A stretch of 64,000 nt of DNA from Pseudomonadota bacterium (GCA_023409795.1 JAEYQX010000087.1:1-64000), one strand, 5' to 3'; counted from the first letter of the stretch, positions 31,110 through 39,917 are shown. Made by a program: numbers and translations. Notes: generated by a model not told the origin, from the sequence alone.

Positions 31110-31858
31110 TAGAATCTGGCCTGCTTGCCGCCATCCACGAAGGCGTCGCGCGCCTTCTGGCTGTCTTCGTGGGCGTACATCTCGAGGGTGAAGCCCTGTT
31201 CGATGCGGTAGTGGTCGCTGGGGTTGAACGGTTCGATCAGGTTCAGCGCCTGTTTGGCGATGACCAGGGCGGTGCGGCTCTTGGCGGCGATGATCTCGCA
31301 GAAGGCGCGGGCCTCGCGTTCCAGATCGGCCAGCGGCACGACCTTCTCGATCGAGCCCATGCGATGCAGGTCTTCGACCGGAATCTTGCCACCGGTAAAG
31401 AAGGCCGCACGGACCTTTTGCACAGGAGCCATGCGCGACAGGAAGGCCGCGCCGCCCATGGCACCGCGATCGATTTCGGGCAGGGACAGATAGGCACCTT
31501 CGGCAGCGATCAGGGCATCGCAGGCACCGGCGATGTTCACGCCGCCGCCGATGACGAAGCCGTGCAGGGCACCCACGACCGGAATTTCGGCATCGCGGAT
31601 GGCCTTGAAGGTCAGGAAGTTGTCGCGGTTCAGCTTGGCGATGCGTTCCGGATGGGCCTGCATCTCCTTAATGTCGACGCCGCCGCAGAAGCCACGGCCC
31701 TCGGCACGGATCAGGATGCAGCGCACCTCAGGATCGCTGGCAGCCTGTTGGATCAGCGCCGGGATGGATTCCCATCCCTTAGTGTCAAACGCGTTGACGG
31801 GCGGATGATCGAACAGGATTTCGGCGATCCGGTCTTTGACGCTTAAGGTAATCGGCAT
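31109..31858 (-). CDS. echA20: Crotonase-fold ring hydrolase, EchA20-like
   Basis: 249 residues. Crotonase fold with YPPVNA-type start (FDHPPVNAFDTKGW), the oxyanion-hole blocks LRAEG-like IRAEGRGFCGGVDIKEMQ and ALHGFVIGGGVNIAG, then LSLPEIDRGAMGGAAFLSR and YRIEQGFTLEMY. This pattern matches mycobacterial EchA20 as recalled. EchA20 hydrolyses the D-ring of the HIEC-CoA intermediate, just before the IpdAB reaction. The context (ipdC, ipdB and ipdA upstream) supports the assignment strongly. Confidence 0.85.
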   Translation of the reverse strand: MPITLSVKDRIAEILFDHPPVNAFDTKGWESIPALIQQAASDPEVRCILIRAEGRGFCGGVDIKEMQAHPERIAKLNRDNFLTFKAIRDAEIPVVGALHGFVIGGGVNIAGACDALIAAEGAYLSLPEIDRGAMGGAAFLSRMAPVQKVRAAFFTGGKIPVEDLHRMGSIEKVVPLADLEREARAFCEIIAAKSRTALVIAKQALNLIEPFNPSDHYRIEQGFTLEMYAHEDSQKARDAFVDGGKQARF

Positions 31859-31883
31859 CGGAACACACCTTTGGGAGGTTTAA

Positions 31884-32957
31884 TCAGGGGCGCAGGGCGG
31901 CGACGGCATCCATGCGGGCGAGGGCCTCGGCGATGATGCGGTCGACCAGTTCTGCGCAGGTCGGGATTTCGTTGATGCGGCCGCCGACGACGCCGGTGGC
32001 CATGACGCCCTCGACGACATCGCCATGGACGACGGCCTTCTGGATCAGGGTCGGCATGGTGGCGGCCATCAGGGCCTGTTTCAGCGGCTGGTCGCCGTGG
32101 GCGGTCATGCCTCTGGCGCTCTTGATCAGGTCGCCGAGGCTGGCCCCGGTCTGGCGCTTCATGATCAGGGCTGCCTCAAGCGCGCGCAGCCACATGGCTA
32201 GGGGACCGGACTTTTCGATACGGTCCATCAACGGCGTGCGGATCATGCGCTGGGGAATGCCGTCCAGCTTGGTCGTGACGACAATCTGGTCGGTGCCGGC
32301 CTTGAGATAGGCGGCCTTGGTCGTGTCCGGCACGGGGCTTTCTGCGGTCAGTAGGAAGCGGGTCCCCATGGCGATGCCCACGGCACCGTAAGACAGGGCG
32401 GCGGCCAGTCCGCGACCGTCAGAGAAGCCGCCCGAAGCGATGACGGGGATCTTGACGGTATCGAGGACTTGCGGAAGCAGGACAGTCGTCGGCACCGATC
32501 CCGTGTGGCCACCGCCTTCGCCCCCCTGGACATTGACCATGTCGACGCCCAGCTGCTCCATTTTCTGGGCGTGCTTCAGTGCGCCAACAGTCGGGATGCA
32601 CAGAATACCCGCATCCTTGAAACGCCCGATCATCTTGGCGTCGGGTCCACGACCGAAGGAGACGGCGCGGATCTGTTCCTTGTTGGCGAGGATCAGATCG
32701 ACGATCTGTTCCGCACCGGGTTGGAACATGTGGAAATTCACGCCGAACGCCTTGTCGGTGCCCTGACGCACCTGAAGGATTTTTTCGCGCGCTTCGTCCG
32801 GTGTCATCACGGCGGCACCAAGGAAGCCAAAGGCACCCGCCTCGACGCTACCAATGACCAGCGACGGTTCGGCCACCCAGCCCATGGCGGTCTGGATGAT
32901 CGGCGCGCGGCAGCCGAGACGCTCGGTCAGTACTGTAGAAATCTCCCCCGAGGACAC
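31884..32957 (-). CDS. ipdC: Nitronate monooxygenase-family flavoprotein, IpdC-like
   Basis: 357 residues from the GTG at 32955-32957 with GGAGAG six bases upstream. An FMN TIM barrel of the 2-nitropropane dioxygenase family: APIIQTAMGWVAEPSLV, MVNVQGGEGGGHTG (active-site region) and PVIASGGFSDGRGLAAALSYGA cut before the phosphate-binding GIAMGTRFL. In actinobacteria IpdC (Rv3553) is a flavin-dependent oxidoreductase of HIP-CoA degradation encoded beside ipdAB, exactly as here. It is not expected to act on nitro compounds. Confidence 0.85.
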   Translation of the reverse strand: MSSGEISTVLTERLGCRAPIIQTAMGWVAEPSLVIGSVEAGAFGFLGAAVMTPDEAREKILQVRQGTDKAFGVNFHMFQPGAEQIVDLILANKEQIRAVSFGRGPDAKMIGRFKDAGILCIPTVGALKHAQKMEQLGVDMVNVQGGEGGGHTGSVPTTVLLPQVLDTVKIPVIASGGFSDGRGLAAALSYGAVGIAMGTRFLLTAESPVPDTTKAAYLKAGTDQIVVTTKLDGIPQRMIRTPLMDRIEKSGPLAMWLRALEAALIMKRQTGASLGDLIKSARGMTAHGDQPLKQALMAATMPTLIQKAVVHGDVVEGVMATGVVGGRINEIPTCAELVDRIIAEALARMDAVAALRP

Positions 32958-32960
32958 GCT

Positions 32961-33869
32961 TTACTCTCCGGACTTGGCGGCCTGCGCCTTGTTGGCGGCG
33001 GCCATCGACTTGGCATCCATGCCGCCAAGGTTGTTGCCCATCACCAGATCGGACTGGGCGTGAGCAAAGTGGTGCATGTGGAAGTGGGCGTCGGTGGCGG
33101 TTCGCTTACCGCGCAGGTCCTCGACGTGGTTAAGCGCCTGTTTGGTCAGCCAGTTACCGAGACGCGGACGGCTGGCGATCTCGTTCGCCATGGCCATCAC
33201 GTCGTCCATGAGTTTTTCGCGGCTGGACAGGCGGTTGACCATGCCGAAGTTCCACGCACGCTCGGCGCTCATGCGCTCGCCCAGCATGATGAATTCCTTG
33301 GCGATGCGCGGGGGCAGTTCGAAACCATGGGCGAAGTATTCGACCCCCGGAATGCCCATGCGGTTCACCGGATCCTGGAAGAAGGCGTCGTCGGTGGCGA
33401 CAATGAAGTCGCACACCCACGCCAGCATCAGGCCACCCGCAACACAGGCCCCCTGGACGGCAGCGATGGTCGGCTTGGCAATGTCGCGCCAGCGGCGGCA
33501 CATGCCGATATAGACCTCGTGCTCGCGGGTATAGAGGAACTCGGCAGCGGGCTTGTTGGCGTGGTCGGCCACCAGGAGCTGGCGGTCCCAACTCCTGGTG
33601 ACGTCACGGCCCGGCGTACCGATATCGTGACCTGCAGAGAAATGCTTGCCCGCGCCGGCCAGAACGATGGCGCGCACATTGTCGTCGTCCACGGCCTGCC
33701 GGAAAGCGGCATCCAGCGCATAGGTCATCTGGCTGTTCTGGGCGTTGTTGAAGCCCGGACGGTTCATGGTGATGACCGCGACGTGGCCCTTGACCTCATA
33801 GAGGACGGGGGCGTCGGTCTCGTATGTGATGTCCGCCTGACGCGGCTCGGCAAGGCTGTGCAGGTCCAT
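32961..33869 (-). CDS. Enoyl-CoA hydratase/isomerase family protein
   Basis: 302 residues, longer than a simple crotonase (about 260). Blocks: VAVITMNRPGFNNAQNSQM, VLAGAGKHFSAGHDIG (first oxyanion loop), AAVQGACVAGGLMLAWVCDF (second), and FFQDPVNRMGIPGVEYFAHG in the place of the catalytic loop. The C-terminal 40 residues are His- and Met-rich (DAHFHMHHFAHAQSDLVMG). It probably hydrates an unsaturated C/D-ring acyl-CoA produced by one of the acyl-CoA dehydrogenases. It ends 4 bp from ipdC and starts 5 bp from ipdB. Confidence 0.83.
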   Translation of the reverse strand: MDLHSLAEPRQADITYETDAPVLYEVKGHVAVITMNRPGFNNAQNSQMTYALDAAFRQAVDDDNVRAIVLAGAGKHFSAGHDIGTPGRDVTRSWDRQLLVADHANKPAAEFLYTREHEVYIGMCRRWRDIAKPTIAAVQGACVAGGLMLAWVCDFIVATDDAFFQDPVNRMGIPGVEYFAHGFELPPRIAKEFIMLGERMSAERAWNFGMVNRLSSREKLMDDVMAMANEIASRPRLGNWLTKQALNHVEDLRGKRTATDAHFHMHHFAHAQSDLVMGNNLGGMDAKSMAAANKAQAAKSGE

Positions 33870-33873
33870 GATC

Positions 33874-34650
33874 TCAGGCCCTCACGCCCGGCGGGTTGTC
33901 CTTGAGGATCTTCGAGCGGGCGTTCTTCGGATCGACCCTGGCCATGGCTTCAAGCTCGGCTTCGGTCGGGGCGGGGGTGACCGGCAGATCGTCCAGACGG
34001 GCCAGCGGGAAGCCGGTGTTTTCCTGAACCTCCTCGAAGGTTACGCCCGGATGCAGCGAGATGACGCGGATGGAATTGTCCGGCCCGCCGAAATCCATCA
34101 CGCACAGGTTGGTGACGATGCGCCCCAGGGCCAGCCAGTCCGGCACCTTTCCGCCGAAACGCCCGGGGTTGAAGCCCGGCGAGCAGACATAGTCCACTTC
34201 ACCCGCCACGAAGCTGCGCGTCGAATGGTTGGTGAACATGAAGCTGTTCAGGTGGCAGGTGGTGTTGCCGGGAAAGCCGCGCGCGCCCAGCATGGCGGAC
34301 TTGGGTTTTTTGTGGTCGCCGATGACGCTGATGTTCGTCTGGCCAAAGCGGTCCATCTGGACCGGAGCGACCATGGCGTGACGCTTGCCGCCCCACAGGG
34401 TCCAGAACACGCGCTCATAGGGAATCCAGCCTTCGATCTCGGCGTCGGCGCTGGACAGGCCCGGACCCAGCGGTTCGGATGTGTACCAGCACTCGCCATC
34501 GGTCGTGGCCAGATCGGGGTTGTACAGGGTCTTGCAGACGCCGACGGCGATGCGCGGCAGCGGCCCGATGCCGGTGCCCATGATTTCACCGTCTTCGCGC
34601 CATGACTGGGCGGCGGCAGCGATCATCAGTTCGGCCAGAGAATAGCTCAT
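33874..34650 (-). CDS. ipdB: CoA-transferase-family ring hydrolase, beta subunit IpdB
   Basis: 258 residues, class I CoA-transferase beta fold: GTGIGPLPRIAVGVCKTLYN, WTLWGGKRHAMVAPVQMDRFG then QTNISVIGD, FPGNTTCHLNSF and VDYVCSPGFNPG. The SENG glutamate motif of true transferases is not seen, consistent with IpdB. With IpdA it opens the C ring of COCHEA-CoA, a retro-Claisen-like hydrolysis near the end of steroid degradation. It follows ipdA by 15 bp on the same strand. Confidence 0.9.
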   Translation of the reverse strand: MSYSLAELMIAAAAQSWREDGEIMGTGIGPLPRIAVGVCKTLYNPDLATTDGECWYTSEPLGPGLSSADAEIEGWIPYERVFWTLWGGKRHAMVAPVQMDRFGQTNISVIGDHKKPKSAMLGARGFPGNTTCHLNSFMFTNHSTRSFVAGEVDYVCSPGFNPGRFGGKVPDWLALGRIVTNLCVMDFGGPDNSIRVISLHPGVTFEEVQENTGFPLARLDDLPVTPAPTEAELEAMARVDPKNARSKILKDNPPGVRA

Positions 34651-34665
34651 GATCCGGTCCCCCGA

Positions 34666-35544
34666 TCAGTAAACAGGCTTGCGCTGGGCGCGGATGACGT
34701 CAGGGCCGCCCACGGCGGCGACATAGACCTCGTGAGGAACATCGACGAAGCGGTCGTGATATTCGCGGTAGGCCCCCGGTTGGGCCGCTTCGACGTAGGT
34801 TTTCAGGTGGCCCATATCGATGTGGTAATCGGGCTCTGCGCTGGTCGGGTGGGCACCGAATTCCACCTCGGCCACGCCGGCAATCAGGGCGCGTTCGATG
34901 ATGTTGAAACGGCTGTTCGCACGCAGGTCGAGTTCGGCGGTCGAAACCAGCTTCTCGGTCGTGACGAAGGTCTTTTTCGCGGCACGGGCCAGCAGTTCGT
35001 CAAACAGGGGATCGGGCGACAGGGTCAGCACATTGCCGCGCTCGTCCGAACGGTGGACGTGCAACAGCGCGGCGTCCAGGTGGATGGCCGGCATGGCCAG
35101 CAGGGTCTCGCCGTCGCCGAACGGACTCTCAACGGTTTTCGACAGTTCCGGCTGTTTGACCAGATCGGTGCCCAGGCCGATGCGGCTGGGCAGGAAGGGC
35201 ACGCGCATGGCTGCGGCACGCAGGCCAAGCTGGTACAGGCCCTCGTCCAGTTCCAGAATGTCGAACTGGCCCTTCTGGCGGGCGGCACGGAAGTGCGGCT
35301 CCAGCGGGATCTGGTCCATGCTGACGAAGGAGAAGATCAGCTTCCTGATCTTGTCATTGGCGGCCAGAACGCCAATGTCCGGCCCGCCATAGGCGACGAC
35401 CGTCAGGTCTTTCACCTTGCTGCGGGCGATGGCGCGCACCAGCGCCATCGGCTTGCGGCGGGTGGCCCAGCCACCGATGCCGATCGTCATGCCGTCTTCG
35501 AGTTGGTCGACGATCTCGTCGAGGGTCATACGCTTGTCAGCCAT
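34666..35544 (-). CDS. ipdA: CoA-transferase-family ring hydrolase, alpha subunit IpdA
   Basis: 292 residues. DGMTIGIGGWATRRKPMALV binds CoA, VVAYGGPDIGVLAANDKIRK follows, then LELDEGLYQLGLRAAAMRVP; the glutamate at about E101 in this last block is in the right place to be the catalytic Glu described for mycobacterial IpdA. IHLDAALLHVHRSDERGNV is the usual family strand. Acts as an IpdAB heteromer in C-ring opening. It is second in the minus-strand run, 3 bp after the hsaC-like gene. Confidence 0.9.
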   Translation of the reverse strand: MADKRMTLDEIVDQLEDGMTIGIGGWATRRKPMALVRAIARSKVKDLTVVAYGGPDIGVLAANDKIRKLIFSFVSMDQIPLEPHFRAARQKGQFDILELDEGLYQLGLRAAAMRVPFLPSRIGLGTDLVKQPELSKTVESPFGDGETLLAMPAIHLDAALLHVHRSDERGNVLTLSPDPLFDELLARAAKKTFVTTEKLVSTAELDLRANSRFNIIERALIAGVAEVEFGAHPTSAEPDYHIDMGHLKTYVEAAQPGAYREYHDRFVDVPHEVYVAAVGGPDVIRAQRKPVY

Positions 35545-35547
35545 AAC

Positions 35548-36468
35548 TCAGTCCTCGGCCTCCCAGGCCCATTTGTGACCCCAGGCGCTGACAGCCATGC
35601 TGGTTGTCGGCACCCAGGTTTGCGGATCGATCACCAGACCGTTCCAGCCGTATTCGAGGTCGAAGCCGCCGGGCGTCTGCACATAGAAGGACACCATCTT
35701 GTCGTTCACATGCTGGCCCAGGGTTGCGGAAATCGGGATGGCTCCCTTGCTCTTCAGGGCGCGGTCATAGGCGCGGCCCACATCGGCCAGATTGGCCACT
35801 TCGAGCATGATGTGGACGGCACCGTTCGGGCTTTCCGGCATCTCGCCGATCGCCAGCGAATGGTGGCGCCCGTTGCGGGCATGCATGAAGGCAAAGCCCA
35901 CGCCCGGATCGTCGCGCCCACCGCCTTGCAGATAGAATCGGCCCAGATCGGTGTCCCTGAAGCCCAGCACCTCCTTGTAGAAGGCGTGCACGGTTTCAAA
36001 GGTCGGGGCGGTCAGGACGAGGTGACCCATGCCCAGGTCACCGTTGTCACCGGTAACAAAGCCGCTGGTTCCGGCTTTCGAGCTGAACGGCACGTAGTCG
36101 TAGAAACGACCGTAGAAGAGTTCGAAGGCGTGGCCGTCCGGATCGCTTGAGCGCACGACCTCGTAGGCCATCCGGGCGCGGGCCTCCAGGACATCGACCT
36201 GTTCCACGGGACGGCCCGCTGCCTGCAGGGCGCTTACCGCCTGGTCGAAACTGGCCTTGTCAGCCAATTCCCATCCCGGTGCGATGAAGCGATCCTGCAG
36301 GCCCTTCTGGATCCAGAAGCGGAAAGGGCGGTCGTCGATGCGGAACAGCATGACGTCCGGGTTATCCGACGGCTGCTCCATCATGCCGAGGAAATCCACG
36401 GCGAAGGCCCGCCACCGATCCAGGTCGGTCGCCTCCACCACAATATACCCCAAAGAGCTAACGGCCAT
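35548..36468 (-). CDS. hsaC: Type I extradiol dioxygenase, HsaC/TesB-like
   Basis: 306 residues with two VOC domains. The iron ligands are visible in the C-terminal domain: His149 (LGMGHLVL), His219 (GAVHIMLEV) and Glu272 (FDLEYGW). It cleaves the catecholic A ring of 3,4-dihydroxy-9,10-secoandrostatriene-dione (3,4-DHSA) next to the hydroxyls. It is the first gene of the 16-gene minus-strand run, with GGGGAGG upstream, whereas the other hsa genes lie on the plus strand across a shared 135 bp control region. Other bicyclic catechols remain possible substrates. Confidence 0.88.
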   Translation of the reverse strand: MAVSSLGYIVVEATDLDRWRAFAVDFLGMMEQPSDNPDVMLFRIDDRPFRFWIQKGLQDRFIAPGWELADKASFDQAVSALQAAGRPVEQVDVLEARARMAYEVVRSSDPDGHAFELFYGRFYDYVPFSSKAGTSGFVTGDNGDLGMGHLVLTAPTFETVHAFYKEVLGFRDTDLGRFYLQGGGRDDPGVGFAFMHARNGRHHSLAIGEMPESPNGAVHIMLEVANLADVGRAYDRALKSKGAIPISATLGQHVNDKMVSFYVQTPGGFDLEYGWNGLVIDPQTWVPTTSMAVSAWGHKWAWEAED

Positions 36469-36496
36469 CTGTCGGAACCTCCCCTGTGGCGACGCC

Positions 36497-36510
36497 TGAA
36501 AATTTGTCGC
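36497..36510. promoter_or_regulatory. Weak TGAACATTTGT-like site upstream of hsaC (site 3)
   Basis: TGAAAATTTGTCGC keeps the TGAA-ATTTGT core of the palindrome found at 20134, 21669, 48728 and 49410, with a C-to-A change in the left arm and a poor right arm. It lies 29 bp upstream of the hsaC start. Confidence 0.3.
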
Positions 36511-36528
36511 CTGTGCTCGCTTGACGAT

Positions 36529-36560
36529 TTGCGTATCAATTAATATCGCTTTTTACGCAA
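36529..36560. promoter_or_regulatory. Candidate operator: TTGCGTA-N18-TACGCAA inverted repeat (site B)
   Basis: TTGCGTA (36529-36535) and TACGCAA (36554-36560) are exact inverted arms 18 bp apart, in the divergent hsaC/hsaA control region, within an AT-rich stretch. The same arms with the same 18 bp spacing occur between the two divergent genes at 58.93 kb. Confidence 0.7.
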
Positions 36561-36603
36561 TATGAAAGTTATATCCGCTTTCGAGCAAAAGGATGCAAGT
36601 CAG

Positions 36604-37833
36604 ATGGTCGATATCTCTGCGCCTGTGGCGACCAAGGAATCTGGTGTGGGCGAGGCTGCGGCCCCGACGGCGGCAGAGCTGATCGCACGGGCCCGCGCTC
36701 TGATCCCGGCCATCCGGTCACGCGCGGCACAATGCACGGCCGAGCGCCGGGTCCCGTCCGAGACGATCCGGGAGCTTCAGGACGCTGGCCTCTTCAAGAT
36801 TCTCCAGCCGAAGCGCTGGGGCGGTTATGAAATGGAGCCGAACGTCTTCTTCGAGGTGCAGAAGCTGCTGGCGCAGGGCTGCATGTCGACGGGCTGGGTT
36901 TATGGCGTGGTCGGTGGCCACCCTTATGAACTGGCCCTGTTCCCGCATCAGGCACAGGTGGATGTGTGGGGCGAGGACAACAGCGTCCTGATCTCCTCGT
37001 CCTATCAGCCGGTCGGCAAGATCGAGCGGGTCGAGGGCGGCTACAGGCTGTCAGGCCACTGGGGCTTTTCGTCGGGTTCGGAACACTGCAATTGGGTGCT
37101 GCTGGGGGCGATGATCCCGCCCGCCAATCCGGGCGATGCGCCGGACATGCGCACCTTCCTGGTGCCGCGCAGCGACTACCGTATCGAGGATGCCTGGTAC
37201 ACCTTCGGACTTCAGGGCACCGGCAGCCAGGACATTGTTGTCGAAGGTGCCTTCGTGCCTGAGCATCGCACGCACAAGTCGGTTGACGGCTTCCTGTGCA
37301 ACAATCCGGGGCAGGTCGAGAACGACGGCCCGCTGTATCGCCTGCCGTGGGCGCAGGTGTTCCTGCGTCTGGTCTCGACCTCGTGCCTTGGCGCGACGAC
37401 GGCGGCTCTGGATGCGGCGACCGCCATCATGGAAAACCGCGTCTCGACCAATACCGGCAAGGCCTCCAAGGCCGATCCCGTGCTGCAGGGCGCGATTGCC
37501 CGCGGCCGCGCCGAGGTGGACGAGATGGAAACCGTCCTGCGCCGCAACATGGACCTGCTCTACAGCCGCTCGGTCGCGGGCGAGGAAGCCACTATGGAAG
37601 AGCGCGCGCGCTTCCGTTATCAGTCGGCTTCGGTGGCCCGTCGCTGTGCCGATATTGTCGATACGCTGCTGCCGCTGCTGGGCGGTCGCGCCATCTATAT
37701 GCACAGCCCGCTGATCCAGCCGTGGCTGGACCTGAACGCGGCCCGCGCCCATGTCGCCAATGATCCGGGCAATATGGCCGGCGATGTCATCGGCACCCGC
37801 GCCGGTCAGCCGCCCGCCTTCATGTTTATCTGA
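36604..37833 (+). CDS. hsaA: Flavin-dependent monooxygenase oxygenase component, HsaA/TesA2-like
   Basis: 409 residues from the ATG at 36604 (AAAGGA about ten bases upstream); the ATG at 36562 has no ribosome site and abuts the TACGCAA arm. Acyl-CoA dehydrogenase-fold two-component monooxygenase: LQPKRWGGYEMEPNVFFEV, GCMSTGWVYGVVGGHPYELA, GHWGFSSGSEHCNWVLLGA and GLQGTGSQDIVVEGAFVP. It hydroxylates 3-HSA to the catechol 3,4-DHSA using reduced flavin supplied by HsaB. First gene of the hsaA-D-B-E-G-F operon. Confidence 0.88.
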   Translation: MVDISAPVATKESGVGEAAAPTAAELIARARALIPAIRSRAAQCTAERRVPSETIRELQDAGLFKILQPKRWGGYEMEPNVFFEVQKLLAQGCMSTGWVYGVVGGHPYELALFPHQAQVDVWGEDNSVLISSSYQPVGKIERVEGGYRLSGHWGFSSGSEHCNWVLLGAMIPPANPGDAPDMRTFLVPRSDYRIEDAWYTFGLQGTGSQDIVVEGAFVPEHRTHKSVDGFLCNNPGQVENDGPLYRLPWAQVFLRLVSTSCLGATTAALDAATAIMENRVSTNTGKASKADPVLQGAIARGRAEVDEMETVLRRNMDLLYSRSVAGEEATMEERARFRYQSASVARRCADIVDTLLPLLGGRAIYMHSPLIQPWLDLNAARAHVANDPGNMAGDVIGTRAGQPPAFMFI

Positions 37834-37841
37834 GGCCGGCC

Positions 37842-38660
37842 ATGACCCGAGCAGCCAGTACCCGCGCCGTTCATCGCGTCAGCGGCGGCCATGATATCTG
37901 CATCCAGGAAGCCGGTTCGGGTCCTGCCGTGGTGTTCATCCACGGCAGTGGGCCGGGTGCATCGGGGCTGTCGAACTTCCGCCAGAACGTCGATGCCTTC
38001 GTTGAGGCCGGTTTCCGCGTCATCCTGCCGGACATGATCGGTTATGGCGCGTCGTCGAAGCCCGAGGGCATCGACTATACGCTGCACCTGTTTACCGACA
38101 CGCTTTACGAAGCGCTGAAGGCCCACGGCATCGAAAAGGCCACGCTGGTCGGCAACTCGCTGGGTGGTGGCGTCGCGATACAGATCGCCTTGAATGATCC
38201 GGCCTTCGTCGATCGTCTGGTCCTGATGTCGCCGGGCTGTATCGAGGAACTGCCGGTCTATTTTGCCATGCCGGGCATTGCCAATATGCGCAGCGCTTTC
38301 GGCAGTCCCGAGTTCAGCATCGCGGACCAGCGCCGACTGGCCGAAAGCCTCGTTTTTGACCCGGTGCACGTCACCAATTCCCTGGTCGAGGAACGCTTTG
38401 CCGTGGCCACGCGGCAGCCCAAGGATGTGCTGGCCCGGATGAAGACGCACAATCTGCGTGACCGCCTGCACGAACTGAAGATGCCCATCCTCGGCTACTG
38501 GGGTTTCAACGACCAGTTCATGCCCCTGAGCGGCATCGACTACTTCCTGGCCGATTGCGAGGACGCCCGTTTCGTCACCTTCAACAAGGTCGGCCACTGG
38601 GTCCAGGTCGAGCGCGCCGAAGAGTTCAACCGTTATACGCTGGAGTTTCTGCGTGGGTGA
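37842..38660 (+). CDS. hsaD: Meta-cleavage product hydrolase HsaD/TesD-like
   Basis: 272 residues, alpha/beta hydrolase with complete triad: Ser106 in LVGNSLGGG, Asp224 in GFNDQFMP and His252 in VGHWVQVE; the oxyanion loop is FIHGSGPGASG. It hydrolyses the C-C bond of 4,9-DSHA, the HsaC product, to HIP (DOHNAA) and 2-hydroxyhexa-2,4-dienoate. It begins 8 bp after hsaA and overlaps the hsaB start. Confidence 0.92.
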   Translation: MTRAASTRAVHRVSGGHDICIQEAGSGPAVVFIHGSGPGASGLSNFRQNVDAFVEAGFRVILPDMIGYGASSKPEGIDYTLHLFTDTLYEALKAHGIEKATLVGNSLGGGVAIQIALNDPAFVDRLVLMSPGCIEELPVYFAMPGIANMRSAFGSPEFSIADQRRLAESLVFDPVHVTNSLVEERFAVATRQPKDVLARMKTHNLRDRLHELKMPILGYWGFNDQFMPLSGIDYFLADCEDARFVTFNKVGHWVQVERAEEFNRYTLEFLRG

Positions 38661-39144
38661 ACCGGCGATGACACAGGACCTGTCGGCGGGGCTGAGGGAT
38701 GCCATGCGCCGTCTGGCCTCGGCCGTGGCCGTGGTGTCGGGACGCAGCCGTGATGGCGGTGCGGTCGGCATGGCGGCAACGTCCGTCACCTCCCTGTCGA
38801 TGTCGCCGCCGTCGCTGCTGGTGTGCATCAACCGGCAGGCGGGACTGCATGCCAGCATGTTCATCGGCGCGCGTTTCAACGTGAACCTGCTGGGCGTCCA
38901 GCATCGCGAGGTGGCCAATGCCTTTGGCGGCTCCATGGCCCGCGAGCTGCGCTTTGGCGTCGGCCAGTGGGCCGATGATGTGCAGGGACTTCCGGCCCTG
39001 TCGGACGCCCAGGCGGTGGTCGGCTGCGAAGTGGACCGCATCGTCACCTATGGCACCCATTCGATTGTCGTGGGTGCCGTGCGCGAGGTGCGCGTCTGCG
39101 GTGAATGCCAGCCTCTGATCTATCAGGACGGACGTTATCTATGA
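38653..39144 (+). CDS. hsaB: Flavin reductase component, HsaB/TesA1-like
   Basis: About 163 residues. Flavin reductase (FlaRed) domain: AMRRLASAVAVVSGRS, GMAATSVTSLSMSPPSLLVC and FIGARFNVNLL. It provides FMNH2 or FADH2 to HsaA using NADH. I give the GTG at 38653, which has GGAG seven bases upstream and overlaps hsaD; the ATG at 38668 is an alternative and would leave the domain intact. Its stop overlaps the next start (ATGA). Confidence 0.85.
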   Translation: MGEPAMTQDLSAGLRDAMRRLASAVAVVSGRSRDGGAVGMAATSVTSLSMSPPSLLVCINRQAGLHASMFIGARFNVNLLGVQHREVANAFGGSMARELRFGVGQWADDVQGLPALSDAQAVVGCEVDRIVTYGTHSIVVGAVREVRVCGECQPLIYQDGRYL

Positions 39145-39917
39145 GCCGGCATCAGGATTTTGCCGAACAACTGCACGCGGCCCTGCGCGGGGGGCGCGTG
39201 ATCGCGCCGCTGATCGAACAGGACCCTTCGCTGACCATCGATGATGCCTATGCCATCTCGCTGGAAGTGCTGAAGCGCCGCACGGCCGAGGGTGAAAAGG
39301 TCATCGGCAAGAAGATCGGCGTCACCTCCAGGGTGGTGCAGGACATGCTGGGCGTGGACCAGCCGGACTTCGGCTTCATGACCGACCGCATGTATGTCGA
39401 GGGTGACATCGACATTGCGGCCCACAAGCTGATCGCGCCGCGCGCCGAGGCGGAAATCGCCTTTGTGCTGAAATCGCCCCTGAAAGGTCCGGGCGTGACC
39501 GAGGCTGATGTTCTGGCCGCGACCGGCAAGGTCGTTGCCTGTTTCGAGATCGTCGACAGCCGCATCCGCGACTGGAAGATCGGCATCGTCGATACGGTGG
39601 CCGACAATGCCTCGTGCGGGGTGTTTGTGCTGGGCGACGAACACGATGATCCGGCGGCGCTGGACCTACCGAACCTCAAGGTGATGGTGAAGAAGAACGG
39701 GGCCTTCCTGTCCGAAGGTTTCGGTTCGGCCGTACAGGGGTCGCCGCTGACGGCGGTGGCATGGCTGGCCAATACGCTGGGCCGATACGGCGTCACGCTG
39801 GATGCGGGCGATGTGATCCTGTCGGGATCGCTGGTGCCGCTGGCCGATGCGGTCGCCGGTGATGAATTCGAGATGGAACTGGACGGAGTGGGGCGCTGTG
39901 TCGCCCGCTTCCGCTAG
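39141..39917 (+). CDS. hsaE: 2-hydroxyhexa-2,4-dienoate hydratase HsaE/TesE-like
   Basis: 258 residues from the ATG at 39141 inside the hsaB stop; an earlier in-frame start would lie inside hsaB. Fumarylacetoacetate hydrolase/MhpD superfamily: KKIGVTSRVVQDMLGV, PDFGFMTDRM, APRAEAEIAFVL (metal-binding acidic residues), ACFEIVDSRI and a C-terminal VTLDAGDVILSGSL. It adds water to the dienoate released by HsaD, giving 4-hydroxy-2-oxohexanoate for the aldolase. Confidence 0.92.
   Translation: MSRHQDFAEQLHAALRGGRVIAPLIEQDPSLTIDDAYAISLEVLKRRTAEGEKVIGKKIGVTSRVVQDMLGVDQPDFGFMTDRMYVEGDIDIAAHKLIAPRAEAEIAFVLKSPLKGPGVTEADVLAATGKVVACFEIVDSRIRDWKIGIVDTVADNASCGVFVLGDEHDDPAALDLPNLKVMVKKNGAFLSEGFGSAVQGSPLTAVAWLANTLGRYGVTLDAGDVILSGSLVPLADAVAGDEFEMELDGVGRCVARFR

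Noticed and set aside
31884..32957. Calling the nitronate monooxygenase-fold protein a nitronate monooxygenase
   Set aside because: It sits between echA20 and ipdB and matches IpdC in position and motif; nitroalkane oxidation is not supported by context.
33874..35544. Calling IpdA/IpdB a glutaconate or 3-oxoadipate CoA-transferase
   Set aside because: No SENG glutamate motif in the beta subunit, and all neighbours are HIP-CoA genes; ring hydrolase is the better fit.
34732..36150. 472-codon plus-strand open frame across ipdA and hsaC
   Set aside because: Antisense to ipdA and hsaC, whose catalytic residues are visible; no domain in the shadow.
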